NCBI GenBank assembly: GCA_034440595.1
Contig: JAWXCH010000347.1
Span: 1-18,711, forward strand
Source: JAWXCH01 sp034440595
GTDB taxonomy: Bacteria; Planctomycetota; Planctomycetia; Pirellulales; JALHPA01
DNA length: 18,711 nucleotides
Reading direction: 5' to 3'
Both the position numbers and the translations under genes were made by a program. Under the pieces are notes generated by a model. That model saw nothing but the letters and a program-made list of their open reading frames with translations, did not search any database and was not told the origin of the DNA. Positions 1-6,513 of the stretch are shown here, piece after piece (positions within the stretch are counted from its first letter, which is position 1; every line of letters begins with the position of its first letter).

Positions 1-651
1 ACCTTAAACGCCGAGCAGCAAGACCAAATGGCGCTGAGTCAGCAGATTCAGGCTGCCAAAGACGATATCCAACAAAGTCAGCAAATCATCGAGCAGGTCG
101 AAGGGGACGACGGCCCGGCGATCGAAATCACCAGCTATCCGACATCGCTGAGCAAAACGGTCGTCGGCACCGAAGTCCATTTTCAACTGAAACGGGGTCG
201 AATCGCCTACGTCCCCTTGGACGAATTGTTTGAAGAGGCCAAGCGAAAAACGCGCAGCACATCAAACCTGCGCGATCTGACCGACCAGATCAATGTAGCC
301 GGACCAAAACGCGGTTTCGAGCTGCGTTATGTCTTGATGGCCACGCCCGACCGAACGAAGGGAACTGTCAGCCTACACGCCGAGGAATTCAAAGTCGTAC
401 CCGTGCAGTCGGTTCTCGGCGAAACGGCGGACGAAGCGCTGGGTGCCTCGTCGCAATTGCGCCAGGATCTGGCTCGCTTCAACGTCAAAGACACCACCAT
501 CACACTCTGGGTCTACCCGGACAGCTTTGACGAGTATCGCAAGATCAACGAAGAACTGCACAAGATCGGATACTCGACCGCGGGTCGCCCGCTGCCGGAA
601 GGGATTCCGATCGGCGGCTCGCCACATGGGTCGAAGTCATCGGCGCAGTAG
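1..651 (+). CDS. Conserved hypothetical coiled-coil protein, 5'-truncated by the window edge
   Basis: The reading frame is open from the first base, so the true start probably lies upstream; ATG 28 is only the first internal Met. The visible N-terminus is Gln/Glu/Asp/Lys-rich and looks like the end of a coiled coil (about residues 1-40). It is followed by an alpha/beta region and a C-terminus with 'VYPDSFDEYRK' and 'RPLPEGIPIGGSPHGS'. From memory, this C-terminal signature belongs to a family of conserved hypothetical proteins seen in planctomycetes, often with an N-terminal membrane anchor and coiled coil. That is family recognition without a search. No catalytic motif is visible, and no function is assigned. 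The gene ends 30 bases before a long hairpin (681-733) that could terminate its transcript. Confidence 0.8.
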   Translation, partial: TLNAEQQDQMALSQQIQAAKDDIQQSQQIIEQVEGDDGPAIEITSYPTSLSKTVVGTEVHFQLKRGRIAYVPLDELFEEAKRKTRSTSNLRDLTDQINVAGPKRGFELRYVLMATPDRTKGTVSLHAEEFKVVPVQSVLGETADEALGASSQLRQDLARFNVKDTTITLWVYPDSFDEYRKINEELHKIGYSTAGRPLPEGIPIGGSPHGSKSSAQ

Positions 652-680
652 ACGACGTACTGCGCGTTCGACGGAAGGAC

Positions 681-733
681 AATAATAAATAGCAAATTGA
701 ACCCGACGGCGGGACGATTTGCTATTTGTTATT
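681..733. terminator. Long hairpin between convergently read genes' spacer, candidate terminator
   Basis: The arms 681-697 and 717-733 are complementary over 17 bp with a single G.U-type wobble; the inner 11 bp (AAATAGCAAAT / ATTTGCTATTT) are perfect. Inside the loop, CCCG (702-705) and CGGG (710-713) can form a second short stem. The outer stem is A/T-rich and ends in TTTGTTATT, so an RNA from either strand would have a hairpin with U-rich flanks. It sits just downstream of the stop at 651, which suits a terminator, although a classic terminator has the G/C-rich stem directly before the U tract. Confidence 0.6.
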
Positions 734-776
734 CACAAACCAGGCCACGTTTCCTGCTCCCTTCTATTCAAGGGGC

Positions 777-805
777 TTGAATCTCTTCCCCATGCGCTCT
801 AAAAG
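777..805 (+). promoter_or_regulatory. Possible sigma70-like promoter, leaderless transcript
   Basis: TTGAAT (777-782) and TAAAAG (800-805) are separated by exactly 17 bp, each matching 4 of 6 consensus positions. The start point would fall about at the ATG at 812, giving a leaderless or near-leaderless mRNA. No Shine-Dalgarno sequence is visible before that ATG. The match is weak. Confidence 0.25.
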
Positions 806-811
806 AAACGC

Positions 812-1507
812 ATGAACAATGCGACCGAAGATATCTATCGATTGGCGTTGCAACTGGTGCATCGGCACTTGGAGGCGGCGGCTGTTCCGCATTCCATCGA
901 CGATGGCGACCTCTGCTTTCGCGGGCACCGGATTGGCCTGTCGATTACGTTTGGCAATTTTGCTGAGCAGTCGGGCGAATTCATTGCCCCGGTCGAGTTT
1001 CAGATGCATGTCGACGGGGACGACGGGAGCAAATTTCACGTCGGGACGCTGGGGCACGGCAAAACCGAAGAACTGGCGGTGAAATCGGCGTTGGAAGAGT
1101 GGCACCTGCTGACACTAGCACCGGTACTGGCGGCGCTGGGTGCACCGGCCGGTTCGCTGAAGCGAGAAGGCCCGACCGTTCGCTGGCAAGACTGGACAGT
1201 CTTTGCCGGTCGAGCTGGGCTACGTGGCACGCTGCCGCCCGGCCTGGCCTCTGGAGGGACGTTTTTTCGCCTGCTGATGAACGAAATCCGCAGTTACATC
1301 GCCAATTGGCCAACGCCCGCGGAGTTTACGCTGCGATCGATCTTCCTGATGTACTCGGCCGCTGGCGAAACGCCGGAATTGCAGGCCGCAGTGGACGGCT
1401 ACCTGGATGAAGCCTTAACGGAGCGTCTCACCAAGCTGGAGTGGCCACAATCGCCAGAGCCGTACTTGTATAAGCAGATGTTCATCTTCGCGACCGGTCA
1501 GCCGTAA
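812..1507 (+). CDS. Conserved hypothetical protein (DUF6348-like)
   Basis: The product is 231 aa with no signal peptide and no membrane segment. The N-terminal third pairs a short helix (DIYRLALQLVHRHLE) with beta strands ('GHRIGLSITFGNF', 'EFIAPVEFQMHVDGDDG'). The middle has 'HGKTEELAVKSALEEWHLLT', followed by 'WQDWTVFAGRAGLRGTLP'. The order beta-rich domain, charged helix with a conserved Trp, then 'W..W..F.G....RG' recalls DUF6348-type proteins of unknown function. This is recognition from memory and could be wrong. Start choice: the ATG at 812 is the first in frame. The upstream context has no clear ribosome binding site, but a weak promoter match places the transcript start at the codon itself. 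No catalytic residues are apparent, and it is separated from both neighbours by hairpins, so it is probably monocistronic. Confidence 0.8.
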   Translation: MNNATEDIYRLALQLVHRHLEAAAVPHSIDDGDLCFRGHRIGLSITFGNFAEQSGEFIAPVEFQMHVDGDDGSKFHVGTLGHGKTEELAVKSALEEWHLLTLAPVLAALGAPAGSLKREGPTVRWQDWTVFAGRAGLRGTLPPGLASGGTFFRLLMNEIRSYIANWPTPAEFTLRSIFLMYSAAGETPELQAAVDGYLDEALTERLTKLEWPQSPEPYLYKQMFIFATGQP

Positions 1508-1586
1508 TACGGTCTGTACTGTTCCCACAGGCGTGCCGTGCTGGCACCCCACTCTGTCTGCGAAGACTGGGCAATTTGCGGAAATC

Positions 1587-1616
1587 GGCCCCGTTTCGCT
1601 TTGCAGAAATGGGGCC
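1587..1616. promoter_or_regulatory. 11-bp hairpin upstream of the TolC-like gene
   Basis: GGCCCCGTTTC (1587-1597) pairs with GAAATGGGGCC (1606-1616) with one G.U wobble and an 8-nt loop. There is no T-run after it. It overlaps the -35 region of a candidate promoter whose TATACT -10 lies at 1625-1630. It could be a terminator for the gene ending at 1507 or an operator for the next gene; the sequence does not decide. Confidence 0.4.
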
Positions 1617-1630
1617 TCGCTGCCTATACT
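1601..1630 (+). promoter_or_regulatory. Candidate promoter for the TolC-like gene
   Basis: The -10 TATACT (1625-1630) is a good match; the -35 TTGCAG (1601-1606, 18-bp spacer) is poor. This would give a leader of about 135 nt before ATG 1773. The leader contains a CCTGG/CCAGG hairpin and a GGAACTTC direct repeat (1683-1690, 1696-1703). Confidence 0.35.
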
Positions 1631-1772
1631 GTGCTGATTGAAATCGCTGGCGTTTCGCGGTTGCCTGGGGCCAGGTGGCTGTGGAACTTCATTGCGGAAC
1701 TTCTTGAATTGGCAGGACGTCGCCGGTCGCTTTGCGGCTGCGACCCAGGCACACACTACACAGGTAATTCGC

Positions 1773-3446
1773 ATGGATGGCAAGTTTCTGTTGGGGCTAA
1801 CTCTTTCGGTCGCGTTGACCAGCTTTGCGCCAGGTACGGAGCTGGGAGATTTGCCAGCGCCGCTTTACATTCCGCCGGTGGGAAACACGCCCGTTGACCG
1901 CGCCGATAACGCTGATCCAACAGGGGAGAATCCATCAGCCCAGCCCGTGAAGGAGACCGGCAACCCGTTGCGATCGGTGATGGTGCCACCACGATCAAAA
2001 TCTGCTGCTACTGGTGATCCGACCGGTGTTGATCCTTCCGGCACTGACCCGACCGGCACTGACCCGACCGACGCAGCTTCGACCACCACAACTCCACCGT
2101 ACGACCCAGCAGGTACCGATACACTTGGCAAGGGAGGCACACCTCCAGGGATGCTGGACCCCGCACTGGGAGTTGGTGCGGTTCCAATTGATACTTCGGG
2201 GACGGGATCGACGGCAGACGATACTGTTCTTCAAACGCAGTTCCAACCCGGCGGCGGAGCGAATAGTGCGCCAGCGGACGGCAGTGCGGGTGTGCCAAGA
2301 ACTACTGTGCCGACCGGAGCAGATCCAACCAGAGTTACCGCTCCGACGCAGTCCGGTTCTGCTGGAGATCCACTTGGAACACCTCCCGCGACTACCGCTA
2401 CCGATCCAGCGGCAAGCAGACCGTTAGTTACCGGCCCAACCGGGCTCGACGCGGCAATACGAGCCGCCGCCAACGCCTCGGCCGCGCTGTTAAGCAGTGG
2501 CCTGACGGGGCAAGCGTTGCAGGGGCATCCGTTGTCGCTGCAAGAAGCGCTCGGCGCGTCAATGGATCGAAATCAGCGAATCTCCATTGCCAGCGCGTAC
2601 TGGAAGCTGTCGATTGCCGTTGGGCGATATAACTGGGCTTTGTCCGAAAAGACACAACTTGCCGCTGTGCCGGTCACGAACCCGCAACCGGCGTTGAGTT
2701 CGGCGTTGGCTGCCGCGGAGGCAAGAGTGGCGGAAATGCATGTGGAAGTGATTGCAGCCCAGTATCAATTGGTCGAAGCGATGGGCCAGCAGGGGCACAT
2801 AGGACAGACAGCGCAGACGCGTCCATGGCCGGTTGATATGCCGTTGGTGGGGCCTTATCGGACTTATTTTGATACTCTGCTTGCGGGTCGAATGGTGCCG
2901 ATTCGGATGCGTGCGATTGATGCCAGTTTGCCAATTCAACGAGAGGCGATCGACCTGCGTAGTGCTGCGGTGCAGGCAGCGGCCAGCAACGTCAAGAATA
3001 CAGAGGACAACTACGGTGCTGGCAGCGGTTCCTTGGAGGCAATGCTCACCGCTTACACAAACCTGGCTCAGCAGCGGCAGGCGTTCTTGTCGTCGGTCCA
3101 AAAGTACAACCTGGATATCGTCGAATACGCCATGACTGTGGCCGGCCCGGATGCTAGTAGTGCGGTGCTGGTCACCATGCTGACGCGCACCAAACCGGTC
3201 ACTAAAACTTCTGCAACATCCTCTGCCGCGGGTCATGTGGCAGGAGGGGCCGCGGGACAACCGACGTTGGCCGACCCGCGACGCGATACCCAAGTCATGC
3301 CGGCGGGAAAGTTTGAGCCGGATTGGAAAGGGGTCGCACCTGTCGAAGCCAGTTTGCCAGCAGGGTCAGGGTTGCCGGCAGGAGAAGCATCAGGCCTGCC
3401 GTCTGTGCTGCGGCCCGGTAGCGGATACTTGCCAGTGAGTCCGTAG
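1773..3446 (+). CDS. Exported protein with Thr/Pro/Asp-rich low-complexity region and TolC-like helical domain
   Basis: I chose ATG 1773 over GTG/ATG positions further upstream (frame open from 1638) because it gives a signal peptide: MDGKFLLGLTLSVALTSF then AlaPro-Gly. The product is 557 aa. Residues about 30-230 are low complexity (Gly, Thr, Pro, Asp, Ala), with repeats of the GTDPT type around residues 81-105. Residues about 240-475 look helical and resemble outer-membrane efflux proteins (TolC family): 'HPLSLQEALGASMDRNQRIS' near the start, then 'REAIDLRSAAVQAAASNVK', 'NYGAGSGSLEAMLTAYTNLA' and 'QRQAFLSSVQKYNLDIVEYA'. That last pattern is what planctomycete TolC-like proteins carry in their long helices. 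The C-terminal 80 residues are again Pro/Gly-rich. Only one clear TolC-like repeat is present, so a true efflux channel is uncertain; an envelope or periplasmic helical protein is an alternative. Confidence 0.8.
   Translation: MDGKFLLGLTLSVALTSFAPGTELGDLPAPLYIPPVGNTPVDRADNADPTGENPSAQPVKETGNPLRSVMVPPRSKSAATGDPTGVDPSGTDPTGTDPTDAASTTTTPPYDPAGTDTLGKGGTPPGMLDPALGVGAVPIDTSGTGSTADDTVLQTQFQPGGGANSAPADGSAGVPRTTVPTGADPTRVTAPTQSGSAGDPLGTPPATTATDPAASRPLVTGPTGLDAAIRAAANASAALLSSGLTGQALQGHPLSLQEALGASMDRNQRISIASAYWKLSIAVGRYNWALSEKTQLAAVPVTNPQPALSSALAAAEARVAEMHVEVIAAQYQLVEAMGQQGHIGQTAQTRPWPVDMPLVGPYRTYFDTLLAGRMVPIRMRAIDASLPIQREAIDLRSAAVQAAASNVKNTEDNYGAGSGSLEAMLTAYTNLAQQRQAFLSSVQKYNLDIVEYAMTVAGPDASSAVLVTMLTRTKPVTKTSATSSAAGHVAGGAAGQPTLADPRRDTQVMPAGKFEPDWKGVAPVEASLPAGSGLPAGEASGLPSVLRPGSGYLPVSP
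2040..2069 (+). repeat. Tandem 15-bp repeat inside the TolC-like gene
   Basis: GGCACTGACCCGACC occurs twice head to tail (2040-2054 and 2055-2069), with degraded units on both sides. In frame it encodes a GTDPT unit, so copy-number change would stay in frame and lengthen or shorten the low-complexity region. Confidence 0.8.
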
Positions 3447-3723
3447 GTAGAATCGCGACAAACCGAGCCAAGCCGCTTCCTTGATCTGGTGCGTTTTTCT
3501 GACGTACAAAAGGCGAAGTGTTTGCTATCGCCGGTCTGCCTTACAATTATGGCCTTATCGAGCCAAAGTGAGCTACTGCGGGCGATTCTTGCTTTCATTC
3601 TGAGCCATCAAATCTTTCGCCAGCTACCATTTGACAGCCCAGGCAAGGGGGAATTAAACTAAGAAGTCTGTAGCTAAATACGGCTATACCACCGATCTGG
3701 ACAGACTGCCGGAGAAACGGGAC

Positions 3724-4086
3724 ATGAAGAAGACTGAAGCGAAGGTCTACAGAAACATGCTTCTGGCGCTGCGGTCGCGCCTTCGTGGTGACGTAAGTCA
3801 GCTTGCCGAATCGGCACTGAAGGGGAAGGGAGACTCGGGAGATTTGTCGCGAATGCCGATCCATATGGCGGATATTGGTAGCGATAACTACGAGCAAGAA
3901 TTCACCCTCAGTCTAATGGAAAACGACGAGGGAACCCTCGAATCGATCGAACTGGCGCTAGAGCGGATCGAAGAAGGTGTCTACGGCGAGTGTGAAGAGT
4001 GCGGGGGCAAGATCCCAAAGCTCCGCCTGGAAGCAATTCCCTATGCCTCGCGCTGCGTCAAATGCGCCTCCAAACTAGAGAAATAG
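3724..4086 (+). CDS. DksA/TraR-family zinc-finger protein
   Basis: The product is 120 aa. The C-terminus carries the DksA-type finger: Cys90-x2-Cys93 and Cys111-x2-Cys114 within 'GVYGECEECGGKIPKLRLEA', followed by 'YASRCVKCASKLE'. The N-terminal 70 residues are helical and include an acidic 'DIGSDNYEQEFTLSLMENDE' segment, as in short DksA-like proteins. Family members bind the secondary channel of RNA polymerase and modulate initiation, often with ppGpp. Full-length E. coli DksA is about 150 aa, so this is the shorter DksA/YocK-like class and its activity on polymerase is inferred. The start at ATG 3724 follows GGAG (about 3711-3714) and CGGGAC. It lies 88 bp before lspA on the same strand, so cotranscription is plausible; in other bacteria dksA-like and lspA genes are also found together. 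Confidence 0.93.
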   Translation: MKKTEAKVYRNMLLALRSRLRGDVSQLAESALKGKGDSGDLSRMPIHMADIGSDNYEQEFTLSLMENDEGTLESIELALERIEEGVYGECEECGGKIPKLRLEAIPYASRCVKCASKLEK

Positions 4087-4174
4087 GCGTTTTCGCGGTC
4101 GATCGCGCAGTTTGACCTTGTCGGCAGTTTGATATTGCTAAAATCCGGTGCGGCGGATATCCCAAGTACCTGCC

Positions 4175-4768
4175 ATGGCATCCATCCCGCGAAACCGCAT
4201 CGTCGTATTTTTTCTAATCGCCGTAGCTGGCTGCGCGCTGGACCTGTGGACTAAGCATTGGATCTTTGCCAAGCTGGGTCTTCCAGCCAAAGAGCCGATC
4301 GTCATCTGGCCAGGCGTATTCAGCCTGACCACCACGCTCAACGAAGGGGCACTATTTGGCCTTGGCCAAGGAATGGTCTGGGTATTCGCCACGCTTTCGG
4401 TGGTTGCCGTCATCGGCATCTGTTATTGGCTGTTCTATCTGGGTGCCGGGAAAGACTGGATCCTGACAATTCCCCTGGCCATGATCATGGGTGGGATTTT
4501 TGGCAATCTTTACGATCGGCTGGGGATGCCTGGCTTGAAATGGAACGACCCAGATCGCCTGGGGGAACCCGTTTACGCGGTGCGAGACTGGCTTCACTTT
4601 TGCCTGCGGCGCGCGGACAACAGCGTGCTGTTTGATTGGCCCGTCTTCAATATCGCCGACTGTCTCTTGGTCTGCGGTTCGATCCTGCTGATCTGGTACG
4701 GCTTTCGGTACCCGCAGGACTCACCTAGCCCTGCGCCGGCCAAATCAAGTGGTGGCACTACATCTTAG
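4175..4768 (+). CDS. lspA: Lipoprotein signal peptidase (signal peptidase II)
   Basis: LspA is a membrane aspartyl protease that cleaves prolipoprotein signal peptides in front of the lipid-modified Cys. I chose ATG 4175 (197 aa) over the upstream GTG 4148 because it puts the first membrane helix (about residues 8-23) close to the N-terminus. Family motifs appear in order: 'ALDLWTK' (21-27), 'TLNEGALFGLG' (54-64), 'MGGIFGNLYDRL' (105-116, catalytic Asp114), 'VRDWLHF' (136-142) and 'WPVFNIADC' (155-163, catalytic Asp162). There are four hydrophobic segments. A feature of note is a longer stretch between the 'YDRL' motif and 'VRDWLHF', containing 'GMPGLKWNDPDRLGEPVYA', and an extra charged loop before 'WPVFNIAD'. 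Such extensions seem usual for planctomycete LspA, but I state that from memory. The lipoprotein encoded at 16191-17807 is a plausible substrate. Confidence 0.97.
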   Translation: MASIPRNRIVVFFLIAVAGCALDLWTKHWIFAKLGLPAKEPIVIWPGVFSLTTTLNEGALFGLGQGMVWVFATLSVVAVIGICYWLFYLGAGKDWILTIPLAMIMGGIFGNLYDRLGMPGLKWNDPDRLGEPVYAVRDWLHFCLRRADNSVLFDWPVFNIADCLLVCGSILLIWYGFRYPQDSPSPAPAKSSGGTTS

Positions 4769-4865
4769 CGCGCTACTGATTTTGCAGACTTGGCAGAGTT
4801 TATCCCCTCGCCGCGCAATTGCCAGGACACTTCGTGATAAACTTTGAATCCGCATCGCAAAATTG

Positions 4866-4894
4866 TTGACACTACCCAGTCGGACGGGTAATAT
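4866..4894 (+). promoter_or_regulatory. Strong sigma70-like promoter for the Rrf2-type regulator
   Basis: TTGACA (4866-4871, 6/6) and TAATAT (4889-4894, 5/6 class) are separated by 17 bp. The predicted start is near 4901, about 275 nt before the GTG start at 5177. It is the best promoter match in the window. Confidence 0.7.
4873..4890 (+). promoter_or_regulatory. Dyad in the promoter spacer, candidate operator
   Basis: TACCC-A-GTC-G-GAC-GGGTA reads as a near-perfect dyad: TACCCGTC against GACGGGTA with a single extra A in the left half. It fills the spacer between the -35 and -10 boxes. Rrf2-family regulators commonly bind dyads at their own promoters, so autoregulation is a natural inference, but this exact site is not known to me. 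Confidence 0.5.
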
Positions 4895-5176
4895 CGCAAA
4901 CGTGCAGGAGGGAGTGTCGCGGGCAAGCGAAGGCTAGATTTCGCAATTACGTTTCGCAGTTGCATTTCACTGGCCAACTCTTTCTTTTGCACACATTAAC
5001 TGGTGCAGCGCAGCGTGATCTATCGGAACTGGGGGCGAGGCAATTCGGGCCGTTTGTTTTTCCGTCGAATCGCGATCAGACTTCGCGCATTCCTCGGCAT
5101 TTAGACAGCGGACTGAAAAGGTCGCTGACTATTTCTAGCAGCGACAGCATTCAGGCTTTCGATGGGAGATACTGCC

Positions 5177-5590
5177 GTGAAACTGTCCCGTACAGTGACC
5201 TATGCGCTACAGGCAACTTTACAACTTGCCCAGTCCGAGACCAACGAGCCGGTGCCATGCAGTCGGCTGGCATCCGAGGGTGACATGCCCGAGCGTTTTT
5301 TGCTACAGATCCTGCGTAGCTTGGTAACGCATGGCATCTTGCAATCGACGCGCGGCGTAGAGGGGGGCTACATGCTGGAGCGAGCTCCGGAGGATATCTC
5401 GCTGCTGGAAATTATCGAAGCCGTCGATGGACCGATGCATACCCGTTTGCCAGTGAACGAGAGCCTGCCAAGCGAGGCTCAGATCCGTTTACGTGATGCA
5501 ATTCACTCCGTAGCCATTGAGGCACGCCGCCAATTGCACGAAGTCAAAGTCGCCAGTTTGGTCGATATCAAGCAGGCAGTTGCGATCTAG
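5177..5590 (+). CDS. Rrf2-family transcriptional regulator without the iron-sulfur cysteines
   Basis: I chose GTG 5177 (137 aa) because GGGAGA lies 8 nt upstream and the product then begins MKLSRTVTYALQA, the usual Rrf2 opening; ATG 5162 in the same frame would add five residues. A winged helix-turn-helix spans about residues 1-85: recognition region 'MPERFLLQILRSLVTHGIL' (37-55), wing 'STRGVEGGYML' (57-67), then 'PEDISLLEIIEAVDGP' (71-86). In IscR and NsrR three Cys follow this point and hold an Fe-S cluster. Here that segment (87-105) has none; the only Cys is residue 28. The protein therefore probably senses something else or is a cluster-free member like CymR. It follows a long leader with a dyad-bearing promoter, consistent with autoregulation. 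Targets are unknown. Confidence 0.92.
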   Translation: MKLSRTVTYALQATLQLAQSETNEPVPCSRLASEGDMPERFLLQILRSLVTHGILQSTRGVEGGYMLERAPEDISLLEIIEAVDGPMHTRLPVNESLPSEAQIRLRDAIHSVAIEARRQLHEVKVASLVDIKQAVAI

Positions 5591-5648
5591 TGGTTCCAAT
5601 TTAGGCCGTCAGCTTCAACAGATTGTCTGACTAGCAGAGAAATTCCCG

Positions 5649-5685
5649 CAGTACCGCTTGGCGAATAAGTCGCCCAGCGGTACTG
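5649..5685. promoter_or_regulatory. Strong 16-bp hairpin ending 7 nt before the hisN start codon
   Basis: CAGTACCGCTTGGCGA (5649-5664) pairs with TCGCCCAGCGGTACTG (5670-5685), 15 of 16 positions matching, with the 5-nt loop ATAAG. There is no T-run, so it is a poor intrinsic terminator. Its end is only 7 nt from ATG 5693, exactly where a ribosome binding site should be, and no other Shine-Dalgarno sequence is visible. Confidence 0.65.
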
Positions 5686-5692
5686 TGTCGGA

Positions 5693-6496
5693 ATGGAACC
5701 ATCGACCGAACTTTCTCCCCGACTTCGATTTGCCGTCTCGATTGCGCGCGAGGCGGGCGATCACACGCTCAAGTACTTCCGATCCACGGATCTGCAGGTT
5801 GATCGCAAAGGGGACGAGTCCCCTGTCACCGTTGCCGATCGTGAAGCAGAGTTGCTACTGCGCAAACGCATTGCGGCCCAATTTCCCGACGATGCAATTC
5901 TTGGTGAAGAATTCCCGGAAAAGCCCGGCACTTCTGGCTATCGCTGGATTCTAGACCCGATCGATGGCACGAAGTCGTTCATCCACGGTGTTCCGCTCTA
6001 TGGCACAATGGTCGGGGTGGAGCACGATCAAAAGAGCATTGTCGGTGTGGTCTACATTCCGGCGCTCAATGAGATTGTCTACGCCGGTCGCGGGGAAGGG
6101 TGCTGGTACCAGTTTCAGGATCAGCCAGTGCAGCGCGCGGCAGTTTCTAAGGTCAAAACATTGAGTGAGGCACTGTTTGTCACCAGTGAGGTGAAGACGT
6201 ACCAGCGACGACCGTGCGGCACGGATGCCTACACTCGGCTTCAAGATGCCTGTCGACTATCTCGCACGTGGGGAGATTGCTACGGCTACCTGCTGGTGGC
6301 CACCGGGCGAGCCGAGCTGATGGTCGATCCCATCATGAATGTCTGGGACGCGGCGGCAATCCAGCCGATTCTGGAAGAAGCTGGTGGAACCTTTACCAAT
6401 TGGAAAGGTGAGGAGACCATTCACAGCGGCGAAGGCATCGGTACGAATGGGTCGGTGCTGGATGAAGTGCTAAACTTGACCAGCGGCGACGCCTAA
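5693..6496 (+). CDS. hisN: Inositol-monophosphatase-family phosphatase, probably histidinol-phosphatase (HisN type)
   Basis: The product is 267 aa, the normal family length. These enzymes are Mg2+-dependent (Li+-sensitive) phosphomonoesterases. Metal-binding motifs are present in order: 'GEE' (71-73), 'WILDPIDGTKSF' (85-96, with Asp88 and Asp91), and 'NVWDAAAIQPILEEAGGTF' (216-234, with Asp219). The stretch 'RTWGDCYGYLLVATGRAELM' (191-210) is closer to HisN (histidinol-phosphate phosphatase) than to inositol monophosphatase (SuhB), where one expects 'R..GSAALDL'. The substrate is thus inferred to be histidinol phosphate, the penultimate step of histidine synthesis, but other sugar phosphates cannot be excluded. 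The ATG 5693 start lacks a Shine-Dalgarno sequence and is abutted by a strong hairpin. No his gene is adjacent, so genomic context does not confirm the pathway. Confidence 0.92.
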   Translation: MEPSTELSPRLRFAVSIAREAGDHTLKYFRSTDLQVDRKGDESPVTVADREAELLLRKRIAAQFPDDAILGEEFPEKPGTSGYRWILDPIDGTKSFIHGVPLYGTMVGVEHDQKSIVGVVYIPALNEIVYAGRGEGCWYQFQDQPVQRAAVSKVKTLSEALFVTSEVKTYQRRPCGTDAYTRLQDACRLSRTWGDCYGYLLVATGRAELMVDPIMNVWDAAAIQPILEEAGGTFTNWKGEETIHSGEGIGTNGSVLDEVLNLTSGDA

Positions 6497-6513
6497 GCTT
6501 TTTAGGCCTTTCT
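6491..6513 (+). terminator. Intrinsic terminator overlapping the hisN stop codon
   Basis: GCCTAA (6491-6496) pairs perfectly with TTAGGC (6502-6507), loop GCTTT, followed by CTTTCT. The TAA of the left arm is the stop codon itself. The stem is short and the T tract interrupted, so strength is uncertain. Confidence 0.5.

Larger units (their letters stand above)
4769..5176. other. Gene-free leader/promoter region before the Rrf2-type gene
   Basis: About 400 bases without a convincing gene. It holds an imperfect 11-bp inverted repeat (4794-4804 / 4836-4846, 31-nt loop, one G.U) that may end the lspA transcript, the promoter and dyad described separately, TCGCAAA repeats (4855-4861, 4894-4900), a TTTCGCA direct repeat (4939-4945, 4952-4958), and a perfect 7-bp inverted repeat GTCGCTG/CAGCGAC (5121-5127 / 5139-5145) shortly before the start codon. 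A frame from ATG 4960 shows no family features. Confidence 0.6.

Noticed and set aside
2559..3293. 244-codon minus-strand frame
   Set aside because: Antisense to the TolC-like half of the exported protein. Rich in His, Arg and Cys without any recognisable motif.
4906..4937. AGGAGG followed by GTG and seven codons, as a leader peptide
   Set aside because: Only two bases separate the AGGAGG from the GTG, too few for normal initiation, and the peptide is not rich in any one amino acid.
4960..5283. 107-codon plus frame across the Rrf2 leader
   Set aside because: It overlaps the Rrf2 gene start out of frame, has no ribosome binding site and no family features.
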